Made by a program: the position numbers and the translations under genes. Shown here piece after piece: positions 12,460 to 24,200 of a DNA stretch of 64,000 nucleotides. The notes under the pieces are model-generated. The model was not told the origin of the DNA. It worked only from the letters and a program-made list of their open reading frames with translations, and ran no database searches. The DNA comes from Spirodela intermedia (lineage: Eukaryota > Streptophyta > Magnoliopsida > Alismatales > Araceae): NCBI GenBank assembly GCA_902729315.2, contig LR746273.1, positions 5,247,001 to 5,311,000 on the forward strand, given 5' to 3'. The first letter of the stretch is position 1; every line of letters begins with the position of its first letter.

Positions 12460-13600
12460 CTTCTTCCTTTCCCCTGGAGCTTTCTTCTTGGTGCCGTTGT
12501 TATCTTTAGTGCTTTTTATAGATTTCTGGTTTTAGTAATTTAATTCATCCTATGAATATTTTTTTCTTCCACATCGATCATCGTTTGTTGCCAATTATGT
12601 GGTATTTCCGCTTTTCTTGGCATTGGAGCTAAGGATTTAGCTCCTTATGACTAGTCAACTCTGAGAGCCCCCCTCCCCCCCCCCCCCCCGAAGATAGAGC
12701 ATAGTAATGCCCAGATCCTTGGTGGATAAATATGCAGTGTTTATTTACTTTTATCGGAAAAATGCTTTGATCAGTAGTTTCATGACGTTGGCTGTGTGGA
12801 GGGGGCATCGCTGCAGCCCTGCGATGAGCCCTGCTAAGTTCAAAATCCTATCTTGGGCTACCCATCTCGACTTACTGGGCCGGGCCTAGGCTCATGAGAA
12901 CTGGGCCCGATCCGGCCCGTTAAGGGTGATTCATGGACCACATTAACAGAGTTTTACTCATTTAATAGGCCAGAAAAAAAATCATATACGTAAGTTTTCT
13001 CTTGATTCGTCGACTCAGTGCCCGGGCTGTCTCTCTCTCTCTCTCTCTTACTTGGCCAATTCCATTGGAGACAAGATGTCATTCGGGTGGTCATCGCTGT
13101 GATATTCATGTACGGGCACCGGTCTGAACATTTTTATTTTTAAAACATAAAAATGAAATAAAATTGATGGCAAGCTATTTTCCCCTTGAGATAAGTTTTT
13201 TATGTGTTCGTCCACACATTCCGGAAGTTATCTACGGAGCCCAGTTTGGGCTGACCCATTGGCTGTCATGCACGTGCACCACTGTCAATTATTCATACTA
13301 TTTACAGTGCTGTGGCCATTGTCTAACGGGTTCAGACGTTCGTGCATATTCTCTGCGTCAGATCTAGTTACATTTCCTCGACCATCAATCTGATCCAGCG
13401 AAGAAGAGTGTAGAGTCCGCTGGCTAATGCGGTGATGCAGGCTCCGAGCCGTTCCGGGTTTCAGAGGCTCGATTATGTCAAGGGAAGAAGATTCGGGAGG
13501 GAGAGGGGAGGATCCGGACTTTTCTGTACAGCTGGGGGAAGGGAAGGAGGCGTTGATGGAGGAAGCTGGCTCCAATGATTACGACCGGAAAAATGTTCTT
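12460..13600. other. Convergent intergenic region RRP41 / OXS3-like
   Basis: Holds the 3' flanks of RRP41 (+) and the OXS3-like gene (-). It contains a C-homopolymer tract (12668-12689, one T interruption) and a short CT microsatellite near 13030-13049. Open frames here are short and not recognised. Confidence 0.6.
12668..12689. repeat. Poly-C tract
   Basis: 21 C residues with one T, about 210 bp after the RRP41 stop codon. Tracts of this kind are prone to length error in sequencing. Confidence 0.8.
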
Positions 13601-14011
13601 CTAGACGCCGACGCAGGGGCTGCAATGCGAGGCGCTGGGCGCGGCGCGGCAAGGGACCAGAGAGAGGATCCGAGCTTCCCGATCGACGTACTTTCTTCTC
13701 TTCGCCTCCGGAATCTCCGGCTTCTTCAGATCGCCGACGCTCTTCGCCTCCGCGATGCTGGTGAACGACCGCGACTTGCCGGAGAAGTGCAGAGACAGCC
13801 CGTTCCTTCTGCCAGAGGAGAGAGAGAGAGAGAAGAACACAATCAAGACTAGCACAATCCAGAGAGGTCTCTGGGAGACCAAGAAGAAGAATAAGAAGAA
13901 GAAATGAAGAAGAGAGAGATCTTACTTGCGGGGGAGATGCGCGCTGAGGGAGATCATGTCGAAGACCTCCCGGTTCTCATCGTCGGCGGAGTCCGGCGCA
14001 TGTCCTGCCAT
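13601..14011 (-). CDS. OXIDATIVE STRESS 3 (OXS3)-like small protein
   Basis: Two exons on the minus strand, 13926-14011 and 13808-13601, give 97 aa. The first exon reads MAGHAPDSADDENREVFDMI and ends in LPRK; the second opens with the family's most conserved segment, NGLSLHFSGKSRSFTSIAEA followed by KSVGDLKKPE, and a basic EAKRRK. This matches the core of plant OXS3-family proteins (roughly 'GLS-x-x-x-GKSxSFTSL...DL'). OXS3 was described in Arabidopsis as a nuclear chromatin-associated factor promoting tolerance to heavy-metal and oxidative stress; molecular activity is not settled. The intron donor is gtaaga and the acceptor ggcag after a pyrimidine tract. The protein is short, lacking the long serine-rich N-terminus of OXS3 itself, so it resembles the shorter OXS3-like paralogs. 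The upstream region is rich in ACGT boxes. Confidence 0.75.
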
Positions 14012-14494
14012 GGCGGAGGATCAAAATCTGAGCTACCTACGATGGGGAGAGATGGCTAATGGCGGGAAGAAACAGGACCAAGGACGAAAGAAAGGAAGGA
14101 AGATAGAATGAGGGAGGAGGCGGGTGCGACTTCCCGCTTTATACGGAAAATTCAGGGGATAAGAACGCGAGGGGAAATCGGAGAGTCCCCTCCCCCACCC
14201 CCGCTCGAGAATCGTGGGCTCAAATTGGGCCCCCACGACCCTCCACCTCCACCTCCAACCGGATCCTTATCGGTCCCAAGATTATCCGCTAGCCGTCGAT
14301 CGAAATTGCTCGCGTGGACAGTCCGAGGAGCTGAGTTGCGTGCTTTTTGGTCGACAGGTAGGCAGGCATCCCTCCGCAAGGACACGTATCCACACAGAAG
14401 GCGATGCCGTCCAGTAATGATCGAATACAGGAGAGCGTAAGAGAGGGGCTGCCACGTGGAGCCTACAACTTATCTATGCGCAGTGGATCGAAAA

Positions 14495-14532
<38 letters not shown>

Positions 14533-15400
14533 AGAGAAGATTGCCACGTAGAATCCACTTGTCTATAGACGTCCAAGCTCAGAGGATCAAAAAACCGAGA
14601 GAGGGATAGAGAAAGAGGAAAGTGCCACGTGGAGCCCACCACTTTGACCTCTAGACGACCATCCAAATCCGGCGCACTTTTGCACTTTTCCGGCAGCTGC
14701 TACGTCCATTCTGTGGGAAGACAGGTCCGCGATCCATCAATTGAGCAATGGCACGTGTCGGCAATTATCTCTGGATAAGGACAGCTGTTGGCGGTAAGCT
14801 GAATGGGAGAACAGGTGGCGGCACATTCTGTGGGTCGACTTGCTGCAGCGGTGGTTTACTCTGTGGGCCGAGGTGAGCTCCGGGTCCTCAAATCGTCCGA
14901 GAGCCCGTTCCGTTGAGCTGAAAGACCACCACCACGTGTTCTAATTGTGAAAAATCCCGTTGACCTGAGAGAGCGTCCGATCTGAGCTGAGCTCTGGATT
15001 CCGTTTATTACACGGTAAACCGACATGCTTTGTATGGTCCACTTTAAAAACCCGATGGTGGGGCCCAACGAACGTACGCATCCAATTATTTTTGGGTTTG
15101 GGCCTTAAAATCGTGATTGGGATAAGAAAATGGTCCAATTTTTGGTTGCTGCTCTCAAGCTTTAAGACAGCCCAACTAGCTGACTTCCCAACTATTCAAT
15201 GTAGTGATTGAGGGGAATTTAATCCATTATTTACTATCTATAGTATGGTCATTTATGAACATTAAGTGACCATTGTAGAAGCAATGAATTGAGGCTAATT
15301 ATTTACTTATTGCACACCAAAATTCATTTTTTCAGAACTTTCACACAAATTATTTGAAAATATTGGACACCTCTTGCTTTTAATGTATCATAAAATATTA
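14012..15400 (-). promoter_or_regulatory. OXS3-like upstream region with clustered G-box/ABRE elements
   Basis: CACGTG cores occur at 14453-14458, 14626-14631, 14752-14757 and 14933-14938; variants are CACGTA at 14545-14550 and ACACGTAT at 14382-14389. Three of these sit in diverged tandem repeats of about 80-90 bp (roughly 14440-14660). Such boxes bind bZIP and bHLH factors and commonly give ABA, light or stress response, which fits a stress gene. The association is inferred from motif density. Confidence 0.6.
14440..14660. repeat. Three diverged tandem repeats, each with an ACGT box and GA tract
   Basis: The units share the order GCCACGT(G/A)GA(G/A), then a pyrimidine-containing spacer, GGATC(G/A)AAAA, CCGAGAGAG. 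Box positions are 14453, 14545 and 14626. The first unit carries the longest GA run (about 14499-14529). The third is shorter at its right end. Confidence 0.65.
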
Positions 15401-15499
15401 CCTTAATTAAAACTTGATGCAACACTCAATAATAGGAAGCCCTATAGCAAGAGGAAATGGCAAGAGAGAGAGAGAGAGATAAATAACATTGTTTCATAA

Positions 15500-18400
15500 A
15501 AAAGAATACGTGTAGAAACACACATGTGGAAGAACTAAGTTTCTCCTTCAAGATGAGTTATAAATATTTTTAATAAAATATTACATAAAGGATTAATAAC
15601 AAGCTTCACAACACCATTGATCTATTTTACACATATGAAGTTACAATCAATCTCAATATGTTTCTTGCACTCATAAAAGCTAGGATTTAACACAATCTAA
15701 ATAGCCACCTAATTCTCACATAATAAAAGAACTGAAAAATGTATTTTAATGTCAAAGTCATGTATTAATTATTGTATCAAACTAATTTTGGCAATCGTGA
15801 TTGTTAATGTATAATATTCGACATCAGTTGATGAATAAGATATGGTTGATTATTTAGTTATCAAGAAATTTACAAAATTTAATAATTGATTTACAAGAGT
15901 TAGGGAACATGGCCCATTTTGCATTAGAGAAAGTTGAAAGATGTAAAGAAGATGAAGTGATAAATAATATTCCTTGATTGAGTGTTAATTTCAAGTGATA
16001 AGGTCACTAATACATTATAAGGATGAAAGTCATGGTTGAGTCATATAATAATTTACTTTCTAGACTACTGATGAACTCGAATTGGAGGTTAAATATATCA
16101 TCGTGGTGCAACCAAGTTGATGCAAATAATATTTATAAAACCTCACTCTTCTATTTAAGATAAGTAAAGGTCGATCTTCAGAAAACATGAGTAATGAAAG
16201 TAAGAATTCTATTTATTTTAATTCTTATATATATATTTATACTTGAGATTGTGAATGACATAATTAAATGTAAAAAGGTGAAGATAAGAGTTATGAAAAG
16301 TGTGACAAAAGAGAGAAAATAGATTTAATGTAATAGAATGATAAAATAAATGATAAAACTAGTTTGAATTAAAAGTTAATCTATCTATAAAGATGATTAC
16401 AAAGACCCTAAATTTGAACTTGTACAAACTTTATTATGCGTCAGTCCTAGGCCGAGTGATGCTTGATTCATGATAATCTTGATGCACTTTAAGTAATCGC
16501 TTCTCCACGATCATTTTGGGCATGAGAATGTCGTTGATTAGGCTTTGATTTCCTTCTTATTTTCTTCGACTAATTACTACTAGAGAGAGCCAAAAAACCT
16601 CTTGTAAGAGGGGGGCGAGATGCCTTAATCCTCTCGAAAATTCAACCCCTCCAATAGACGATTATGATTAATGACCAACTCTCTTGGTGAATGACCCATA
16701 TTTTTCTATAAAAGCGACACTCCAATTATTTTTTTATTCTCATCTTAAGACATCCTAAGATGAGCGACCTATATCTCATCTCTTGATAGTTTTTTTAGGT
16801 CTAAATAGGTTAAGCCAAGGTGACGCCTTCTCTTGGGCCTATAAACATATTAAGCTGGCCATCTTTATAAGACTTAGGCTTTTCATTGGGTTGAAGATTT
16901 AGACTTCTTATATTACTTTCAACTTATAATAAAAGCTTACTTAAGTCTTTGCAATCAAATAATTATTAAAAAAATATGAGAGAATCACCACTTGACTTCA
17001 TAAAAGTCAAATGAGGTTAATCGCATAATATAAATAAAATAAATAAAATAATATACATTATATGATAAATTTTTAGTCAAGGATCTAAAGAAACCATAGC
17101 AGATAAGTCATAAGCCCCAAAAATCTAAAAGATTCAATATTTTTAACTTTAAATTAAGTAGGCAATAAAATTTTCAAAACATCAATAATTGAAAATTAAT
17201 GACATACTAAGATGATGTCATCTGTATAAACAAGTAAAACTATGAAAAAAAAATAATTTCCTTTAGTGAATAAAGAATAATCATATTTAGGATGAATAAA
17301 TCCATATTAAAGTAACAAAGTTGATCATAAAATCCATGTTTGGACTAATAACTGAATAAAATGGAAATGTATCTTTATAAAAGACAATATTAGGTGAGAT
17401 AAAGATTTTTTTTCATCTCAAGATTATAAAATCCTTTACCTTTCATGCTTGGTATATGTCTAAGGAATACATATTTTCTTCCAAATTGATGAAATTTAAG
17501 TTAATTAGCCTAGAAGGTTGAGGTCAATATTAAATAGTTATTTGAAAAGTGGTGCAATCTATAAAGATCTGATGTAATAGTTTGTATGGAGTTCTATTAT
17601 TGAAAAATGGAGTTGTATGTCAATTGATAAAAAAAAAAAAACTGAAATTGTGTTAGAATATTGGAGTGAAAATATAAATCTCATATCACAATCAATAGGG
17701 GTTGATGTTTACATTCAGCCACATAATTTTGTTTGGAGTATTTTATTTAAATGATATGCCTAGTTAGTATACCAAGAGGGACAAGTAAATTAAGGTTTGT
17801 AATTGCTTTGATGAATTTTTTATTCTATGATAATTTAGTATATAAGTCAAGTTGCGTTGACACACAAGTTTTCTTATATTTTTTTGTGTTGATATAATCA
17901 GTATGTGTGCCAACATAAAGTATACATTAGCACTCTTATAAAGGGATGTTCATAATAGTATGATTTATCAACACTTTTTGATCACTAATGCATAATTCTT
18001 ATATTAATTCATCTATAAATTTCAATCTCAAAGTCAACTATCCTCTGAATTTTAAAATTCTCCTCAAGTATTCAGGTTGAAATTAAGTGAACCAATGGCC
18101 CAAATCTCTCAAATTTGTCTCCACTTACACCTTTTGACACACTAACCTCTCTAAGATCAAATATAGTTACAAATACTGAGTACTTTTGCCAAAACCTACT
18201 TATATCATAGAAAACACCAATTTTAATTAAATAGTCATTTAATTTTAGAATTAAGTTGATGAAAAAGATGTTGTAGTTTTTTTGTTGTTGAAGCATGTGA
18301 TGTAAAGATCTTGATAGACTAAAAAAGGAATTTCTGATCATTAATTCTTGAACAACTTTTCTAATTATCTCAAATGTATAATGTTCAAGTTGACCTTAAT

Positions 18401-20160
18401 AGCAGCTTTTATAAGTTGACCTTTCAATCTTTGACATTTCTTATTATTACAATCATTTGAATTTAGATTTGAACCAATGCTTCCTAACTTGATGAAGAAC
18501 AACTTGGTACCTATATTGGCTTGATCTATTTTTCATCCACATATTAGTCTAATATATCATTTGAATCTATTCTTTATTTTATTAATGATTTGATATTCAT
18601 AATAATTTGGAGAACTTGTCTAACATCAAGTAAAAATAATATAGAAAAAACATATATATTTTACACTGGTTAAATTTTTTTAAATATAATAAATATGCAA
18701 ATGCTACTTTTTCATATTTGTCAAGACAGAAAAAAGTGTTACAATCGGTGTTGGTATGTCTTTAACTTTTTGTTTGCGAATCTTTTTTCAATTGGTAATT
18801 CTTTATTTTCAAACATTGCAGAGATAGAATAAAACTTAGTCTCAACTCTAAAAATCTTAGATTTAAAGGCTACGACTAAATCATAATAGTTTCACTAATA
18901 ATTTTATATATGATGAATATGATCAAATTATTGAATATGTAGAACACTAAATCATAAATTAAACATATAAATCAAAAATCAATTTCATCATTTCTCAATC
19001 TAAAATAGGAATCTATGACTTTATAATACATTTTCATTTTTAATCACCAAAAATTATGTGCATATTAAGTTTTATTCATGACATTGTCATATAACTATTT
19101 ATTAAACTAATTGAACTAAAATAGCACAAAAAAGGTGCATATTACTTGGCATTGTCATATAACAATTTTTGATATTATGTGCATATTAAGTTTGAAACAT
19201 ATTAAAAAAGGTTGGGATATAAAGTTAGTAGTTGATCATTCATGATCATTCATGATCAATTGCTAACAATGATCATCCATGATCATCCATATTAAAACAT
19301 CTTTATACTTCATAAGAAATATCCAACCAAATTAACCATGATCTTCCATGAATGTAAGAAATTATTATTACCAGAATAATTGAAAATATGACACAAACCC
19401 CATATATCACAATATATTAAATTGAGTGGATGCTCAAAAATATTATCGTGACATACAAAAGAGAAACCTCTTTGTTTTGTTGGTGAGCATAAGAAACTAG
19501 TAGAAGATAACTGATTATTTATCATATCAAAAATGATTGATGATAGATATCTAAATTTGTCATGTCAATGCTGAATTGAGTCACTTTTGGCAAAATTTTG
19601 AATCATTTTGTTACCATCAAGTGTAAAAAGATCTACTAGCATTGAAGTATAAAGGTTATTGACTCTTTTACCATTCTCAATCAATCTTGCAAAGATATCT
19701 TAAATCACAAAATATTAAGGGAAAAACAAGAGTCAAATGTGAGAATCACTTATCATAGCACTCATTGGTAATGTGAGAATAATAATGAATGTATCCTTGA
19801 GAATGAATTGTGAAATCAGTCTCACATTACCATGTAAGTCAATTGAAATGTACACATTATTAGGTAATATTGCTTTTGAATTCAAATTAGACATAACAAA
19901 ATGAATATACTTGCCTTTAAACATATATATTTTAATGTTATAATATTGACTATCCAATGAGAGGTGGAAGATAAGGTTGGATCCAATGAAATTAAAGAGC
20001 ATATACCTACAAGAGATGAGGAGAAATGTTTTTGCTGTTTGCAAATATTTAGAAAATATAGATATTTGTTGATTCTTAGTTGAGTTCATTTTTTAGAGGA
20101 TTATCAGCATCATCAATGTCCTACTAATGATTGAAGCTAGAGGATTCTTAGTTGAGGTGA
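15500..20160 (-). mobile_element. Degenerate Ty1/copia retrotransposon (protease-integrase-RT-RNase H remnants)
   Basis: AT-rich block with many stops, but copia pol motifs can be read in order on the minus strand. Protease region: 19733-20089, with a stretch like HGNVRLISQFILKD. Integrase start: 19310-19525, with HPLNLIYCDIWG. Reverse transcriptase core: LLVYTDDIIL, the YxDD box at 17217-17228. RNase H end: near 15645-15690, with CKKHIEIDC. The frames are broken repeatedly, so this is an old inactive copy. No LTR pair, primer site or target duplication could be found. The high-coordinate end runs into the ERO1 upstream region without room for a full gag, suggesting truncation. Confidence 0.75.
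19226..19295. repeat. Short ATGATC-rich repeats
   Basis: Several near-direct copies of a CATGATCATYCATGATC motif occur within about 70 bp inside the decayed copia block. This is probably slippage in a low-complexity stretch. Confidence 0.5.
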
Positions 20161-21211
20161 TTTAATTAACATTAGCCTTACAATATATTAATCTTTATTT
20201 GTAACTTTGTGGATAACCATGTAGTTTGTAACATTTCTTTATTATAACTTTTTTAAAATTATAATGAGTCTAATCTAATTTCCTTATGTGTTCCTTATTT
20301 TTTTTTTTAAATTATCAAAGGTCTTCAAAGCTGTCATTCTGGTAGCAAATGTTATAATGATGGATGCTTGAGTTTCCCATTGAACGTTAACTGGACAAGT
20401 TAAGAAGCTGTCATGAGTAGCCCTACTCTCTTAAGAAGCCATTTGATAGGGTTCAGTGGCCAAGTTAGAAGGATTTCATATAATATTAATTATATTAGGT
20501 ATCTAACATAGAAAAAATGTTCTTGTCCTCAGCCATGAGGCCAATTGTCAATGGAAGTGATTCTATCTTCTAAAAGGTTGACTTTCTGATCTGGGTTATA
20601 TCCTTAGCCTTGATTGGGAAGCCCATCTTTTCACTATGCTTAGCCAGTTTAAGTTTATTTCATTAATGAAAAAATTAGGCATTGTCTCTCGTTTCTAAAC
20701 GGAAACGGAAATATTTAATTTTATGATATTTGGTCCGACGGTGGCGCCGGCCCTTTGACCATACGTGTAGTGGCCTCATTGGAGAGTCTTACGCGGCGGA
20801 ATGCCGGAAATTCTCTCTCTTCTCCGTTCTCCAAGAGGGGACCAGGCGAGGCCGTAGAGCGGCGAGCTGATCGCTGCCGTCCATCGGAGAGGCTCCAATA
20901 GAATCGACGGCTGCTGGATGTCAACGGTCTTCGTCGGCGGTCAGACGGCGACTCCCAACGGCTCCCCTTTAAATCTTTCTTCTTTCCTTTTTCCCTGTCA
21001 CCGGGAGGCATTTTCCTGTGTGCTACCTCCGAGACCTGTTCGGTCCTTGTTTCGAATTGTTCCACGTCAAGGAGAGGGACGGGGGAGGAAACCCAGGTGT
21101 GCGATCCCATTTAGCATCGAAATCTTCTCGCTCGGAGGTGGGGGAGGTCTATCTGGGTTTTTCTTCTTTGGATTCTCTGCAGCTGACGGAGGGCTTGGGA
21201 GGTGAGCTTTG
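20161..21211 (+). promoter_or_regulatory. ERO1 upstream region and 5' leader
   Basis: The composition switches from AT-rich to GC-rich near 20730. CCACGTCA at 21062-21069 (reverse complement TGACGTGG) matches the core of plant unfolded-protein-response elements bound by bZIP60/bZIP28. It lies about 145 bp before the ERO1 ATG, probably in or near the 5' UTR. The short open frames here on both strands look like chance frames in GC-rich DNA. Confidence 0.5.
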
Positions 21212-24200
21212 ATGAACGGGGTGAAGGGAGATGGCGGCGATGGAGCGGGGGTAGTGGGGGTTAGAACGGTAATGGGGGCGCGATGGCGGTGGCGGTGGGT
21301 CCCTGCGGTGGGGGCCCTTTTGGTTGTGTTCCTCGCGGTGGCAGTGGCGTCGGGGCGCATCGCCCCTGGGATGACCCTTTTGGGGAGCACCATCAGCTCT
21401 TGCCCTTGCAAGGTTCGTTCCTGCTTTACTTCTGCTTATCATTGGTTGAGTTCCGTTCTTCTTCCCTTCTTTTTCTCTCTGGTGCGGTGGATGAATTGAG
21501 GGCATCTCCCGTTGAGCCATGTTTGCGGGATTTTGTTTGAATTGTTATTTCCGGCTGTGGAATTGGTCGATGATTGCCTTTGAAATTGAATGCAATATTT
21601 GCCCTAAATACAATTTCCCAACGGCAATTGAGTGCATTCATCTGGTCTACAGGGTTCCCAGAAGTACACTGGCATTGTGGAGGACTGCTGCTGTGATTAT
21701 GAGACGGTTGATTCTCTAAACAAGGAAGTCCTTCACCCAATACTGCAGAAGCTTGTAACAACCCCCTTCTTCCGATATTTTAAGGTATGCATGATCGCCT
21801 GGTTTCATCTTCCGTTCTTTCTGAAAATACTGTGTGAGTGTTTTCCATGTAGTGAGTTCTCCATAATGTTCCATCTTGGTCAACATGTATAAATAACTAA
21901 ATAAATGAACCGAAACTGTTTCTTTCTATCTTGCTTTGTCGAAGCTGGATGTAATTTGGTCAGGTCGCAGCTTCTCAAATCACATATGCAAATATCTGAA
22001 CTCTCAAAGCACATTTTCCATCAGGTTTGGGGCTTTCAGCTTTCTAATTATACAATAGTCATTTTTCGGGTGACTGGGTTGAAGTGTCATCTAAGGACTT
22101 GGCTATCTAATATCCATGTTCAACCATATTTGCATCTTAGCAGCATGCTGGGATTTCAGTTTCTCTCATCATGAAAGTTGAACATGTGTTCTTTTGCTTC
22201 ACTTTATATTATGGCTTGCTGATTAACGATTTCTCTACGGTGTACCATGTCTTCTTATTTTGAAATACTCTTCATCAGATCCTCCATTGGACGTGACTTT
22301 GGCACAATATACAATGGGTGAAATAATTATGTTTCTTAACATAGATAGCTTTTCATTTCAGGTTAAGTTATGGTGCGATTGCCCATTCTGGCCTGATGAT
22401 GGAATGTGCCGTCTCCGAGACTGTAGTGTCTGTGAGTGTCCAGAAGGTGAATTCCCGGAGCCCTTCAAGAAGCCCGTCTCTGGGCTTTCTGCTGATGACA
22501 TGATGTGTCAGGAGGGGAAACCACAGGCTGCTGTTGACCGCACAATTGACACAAAAGTGTTTAGAGGGTGGAGAGTAGTTGATAATCCGTGGACAAATGA
22601 CGATGAAACTGACAACGGTATAACTCACTGATCTTCCTGACCACCACTTCTGCTGTTCGTGAGGGATGATATTTGTGCTTAACAAAGCAGTGTGTAAATG
22701 ATCATCTCTTTTCATTGCAGAGGAGATGACATATGTTAACCTACAACTAAATCCTGAGCGTTACACTGGCTACTCTGGTCCTTCAGCTAGAAGAATATGG
22801 GAAGCCATCTACGCAGAAAATTGCCCAAAATGTCAGTAACTCAATCCTAATACTATGAGGTTAATGAACGACGCTGATATTATAGTAGTTGTAATTTAAT
22901 TTCCTTGTTTATGCACTATTTATTTTTCATTCTGCTATATTGTTCACCGGTATTACTGCTTCTAGAAGAGAAATTAGTGTTTTTTTGGTGGTTTATTTTC
23001 AATTATTTTGTTAGGTTAGCCCTGGGAGGATTAATCAGGTGATGTCAGTGAGTGTTTGGAAGGCACAAAGTGACCCTATGATCTTACACCCGTGCACAGC
23101 AGCCTTAATGGTCGTCACTTTGATTCCTCATAAATAGAAGTAATAGGTTAGAGAAAGAAGAAAAGTCAACGTTAAGAATAGCCCTGTGTTGGTTGGTGCA
23201 AAAGTGTTGCTGTGGTAAGAAAGATGATCCATAAAGCTACATCCCTCATTACCCAATAACTTCAACGGTCAACAAATTTATCCTACTTTTATGTTTGTAC
23301 CTAGATTCATTCAGCCATCTTTGCAGTTCTTTGCCTTAGTTTGATCATTTTGATCCTCTTCTCCCATTTCTTCTATTTTTTTCCAATGTAAGCACCGTTT
23401 CCAAAATGATACGAGCACCACAGAAGTTGATGTTATAGAATATGATTAAATGAATTACATTGAAAACTCCCAGAAGTTTGCCTTGTAAACTAAAGGGAAG
23501 GCTTTTCAGAACACTTATTTCACTTTCCCATTGAAATTCAAGGTATGCAAAGGGCGAGTGATACGCCATTAAACCAAATTGCTAACGAACATGAGAAGAA
23601 TTATGTGGCATGTGAAATAGTACCATAAAGTATGGCGCATTATTGCATAGACTGCAAGGCAGTGGATCCCACTCGCTTGATTTCAGACTGGTTACCTGGA
23701 TAGGTTTGGTTCGTCATTGTGACACCCTCAATTTCAGACTGTATTCTTTGAGCTTTGAAATATGATTGCGCCCCTCTTCTCCGACTCTTCAACGGGTGTG
23801 AATTTGACAAAAGGTCAAGCTATCTGATTAGGTTGATTTGATGCATCATTATTAACTTGACTGATCGCATTGTCTTTGTGCATTGTTCGAATTTTTGCTT
23901 CTCCAACTTTCAATGGTTGAACAGGGTCAAACTAAAACTATGATTACATTTTTCCCAAGGTGTGGTGCACATTTCTACACAGTGTGAATTGGACCCGGAC
24001 TGTCAGTTCCTCATTTCTTATTGTTCATCAGTACTAACTTTTTGATATTATTGACTGGCTACAATGGCTTACATTAAACCTGTAAGCATAGGAATGTCAT
24101 TCAGAATGTGCTTGAATGTGATTTTTATGTTAATCATTTCTGGTGCATCTAGAATTTGATAATTCAGGATCAGGCAAGGATAAGTTTGGGAGTGATTGGA

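Noticed and set aside
13475-13852. 125-codon plus-strand open frame
   Set aside because: Antisense to the OXS3-like second exon, whose minus-strand frame has clear family similarity.
21067-21520. Overlapping minus-strand frames at the ERO1 first exon
   Set aside because: His/Pro/Arg-rich antisense frames in GC-rich DNA; not conserved in character.
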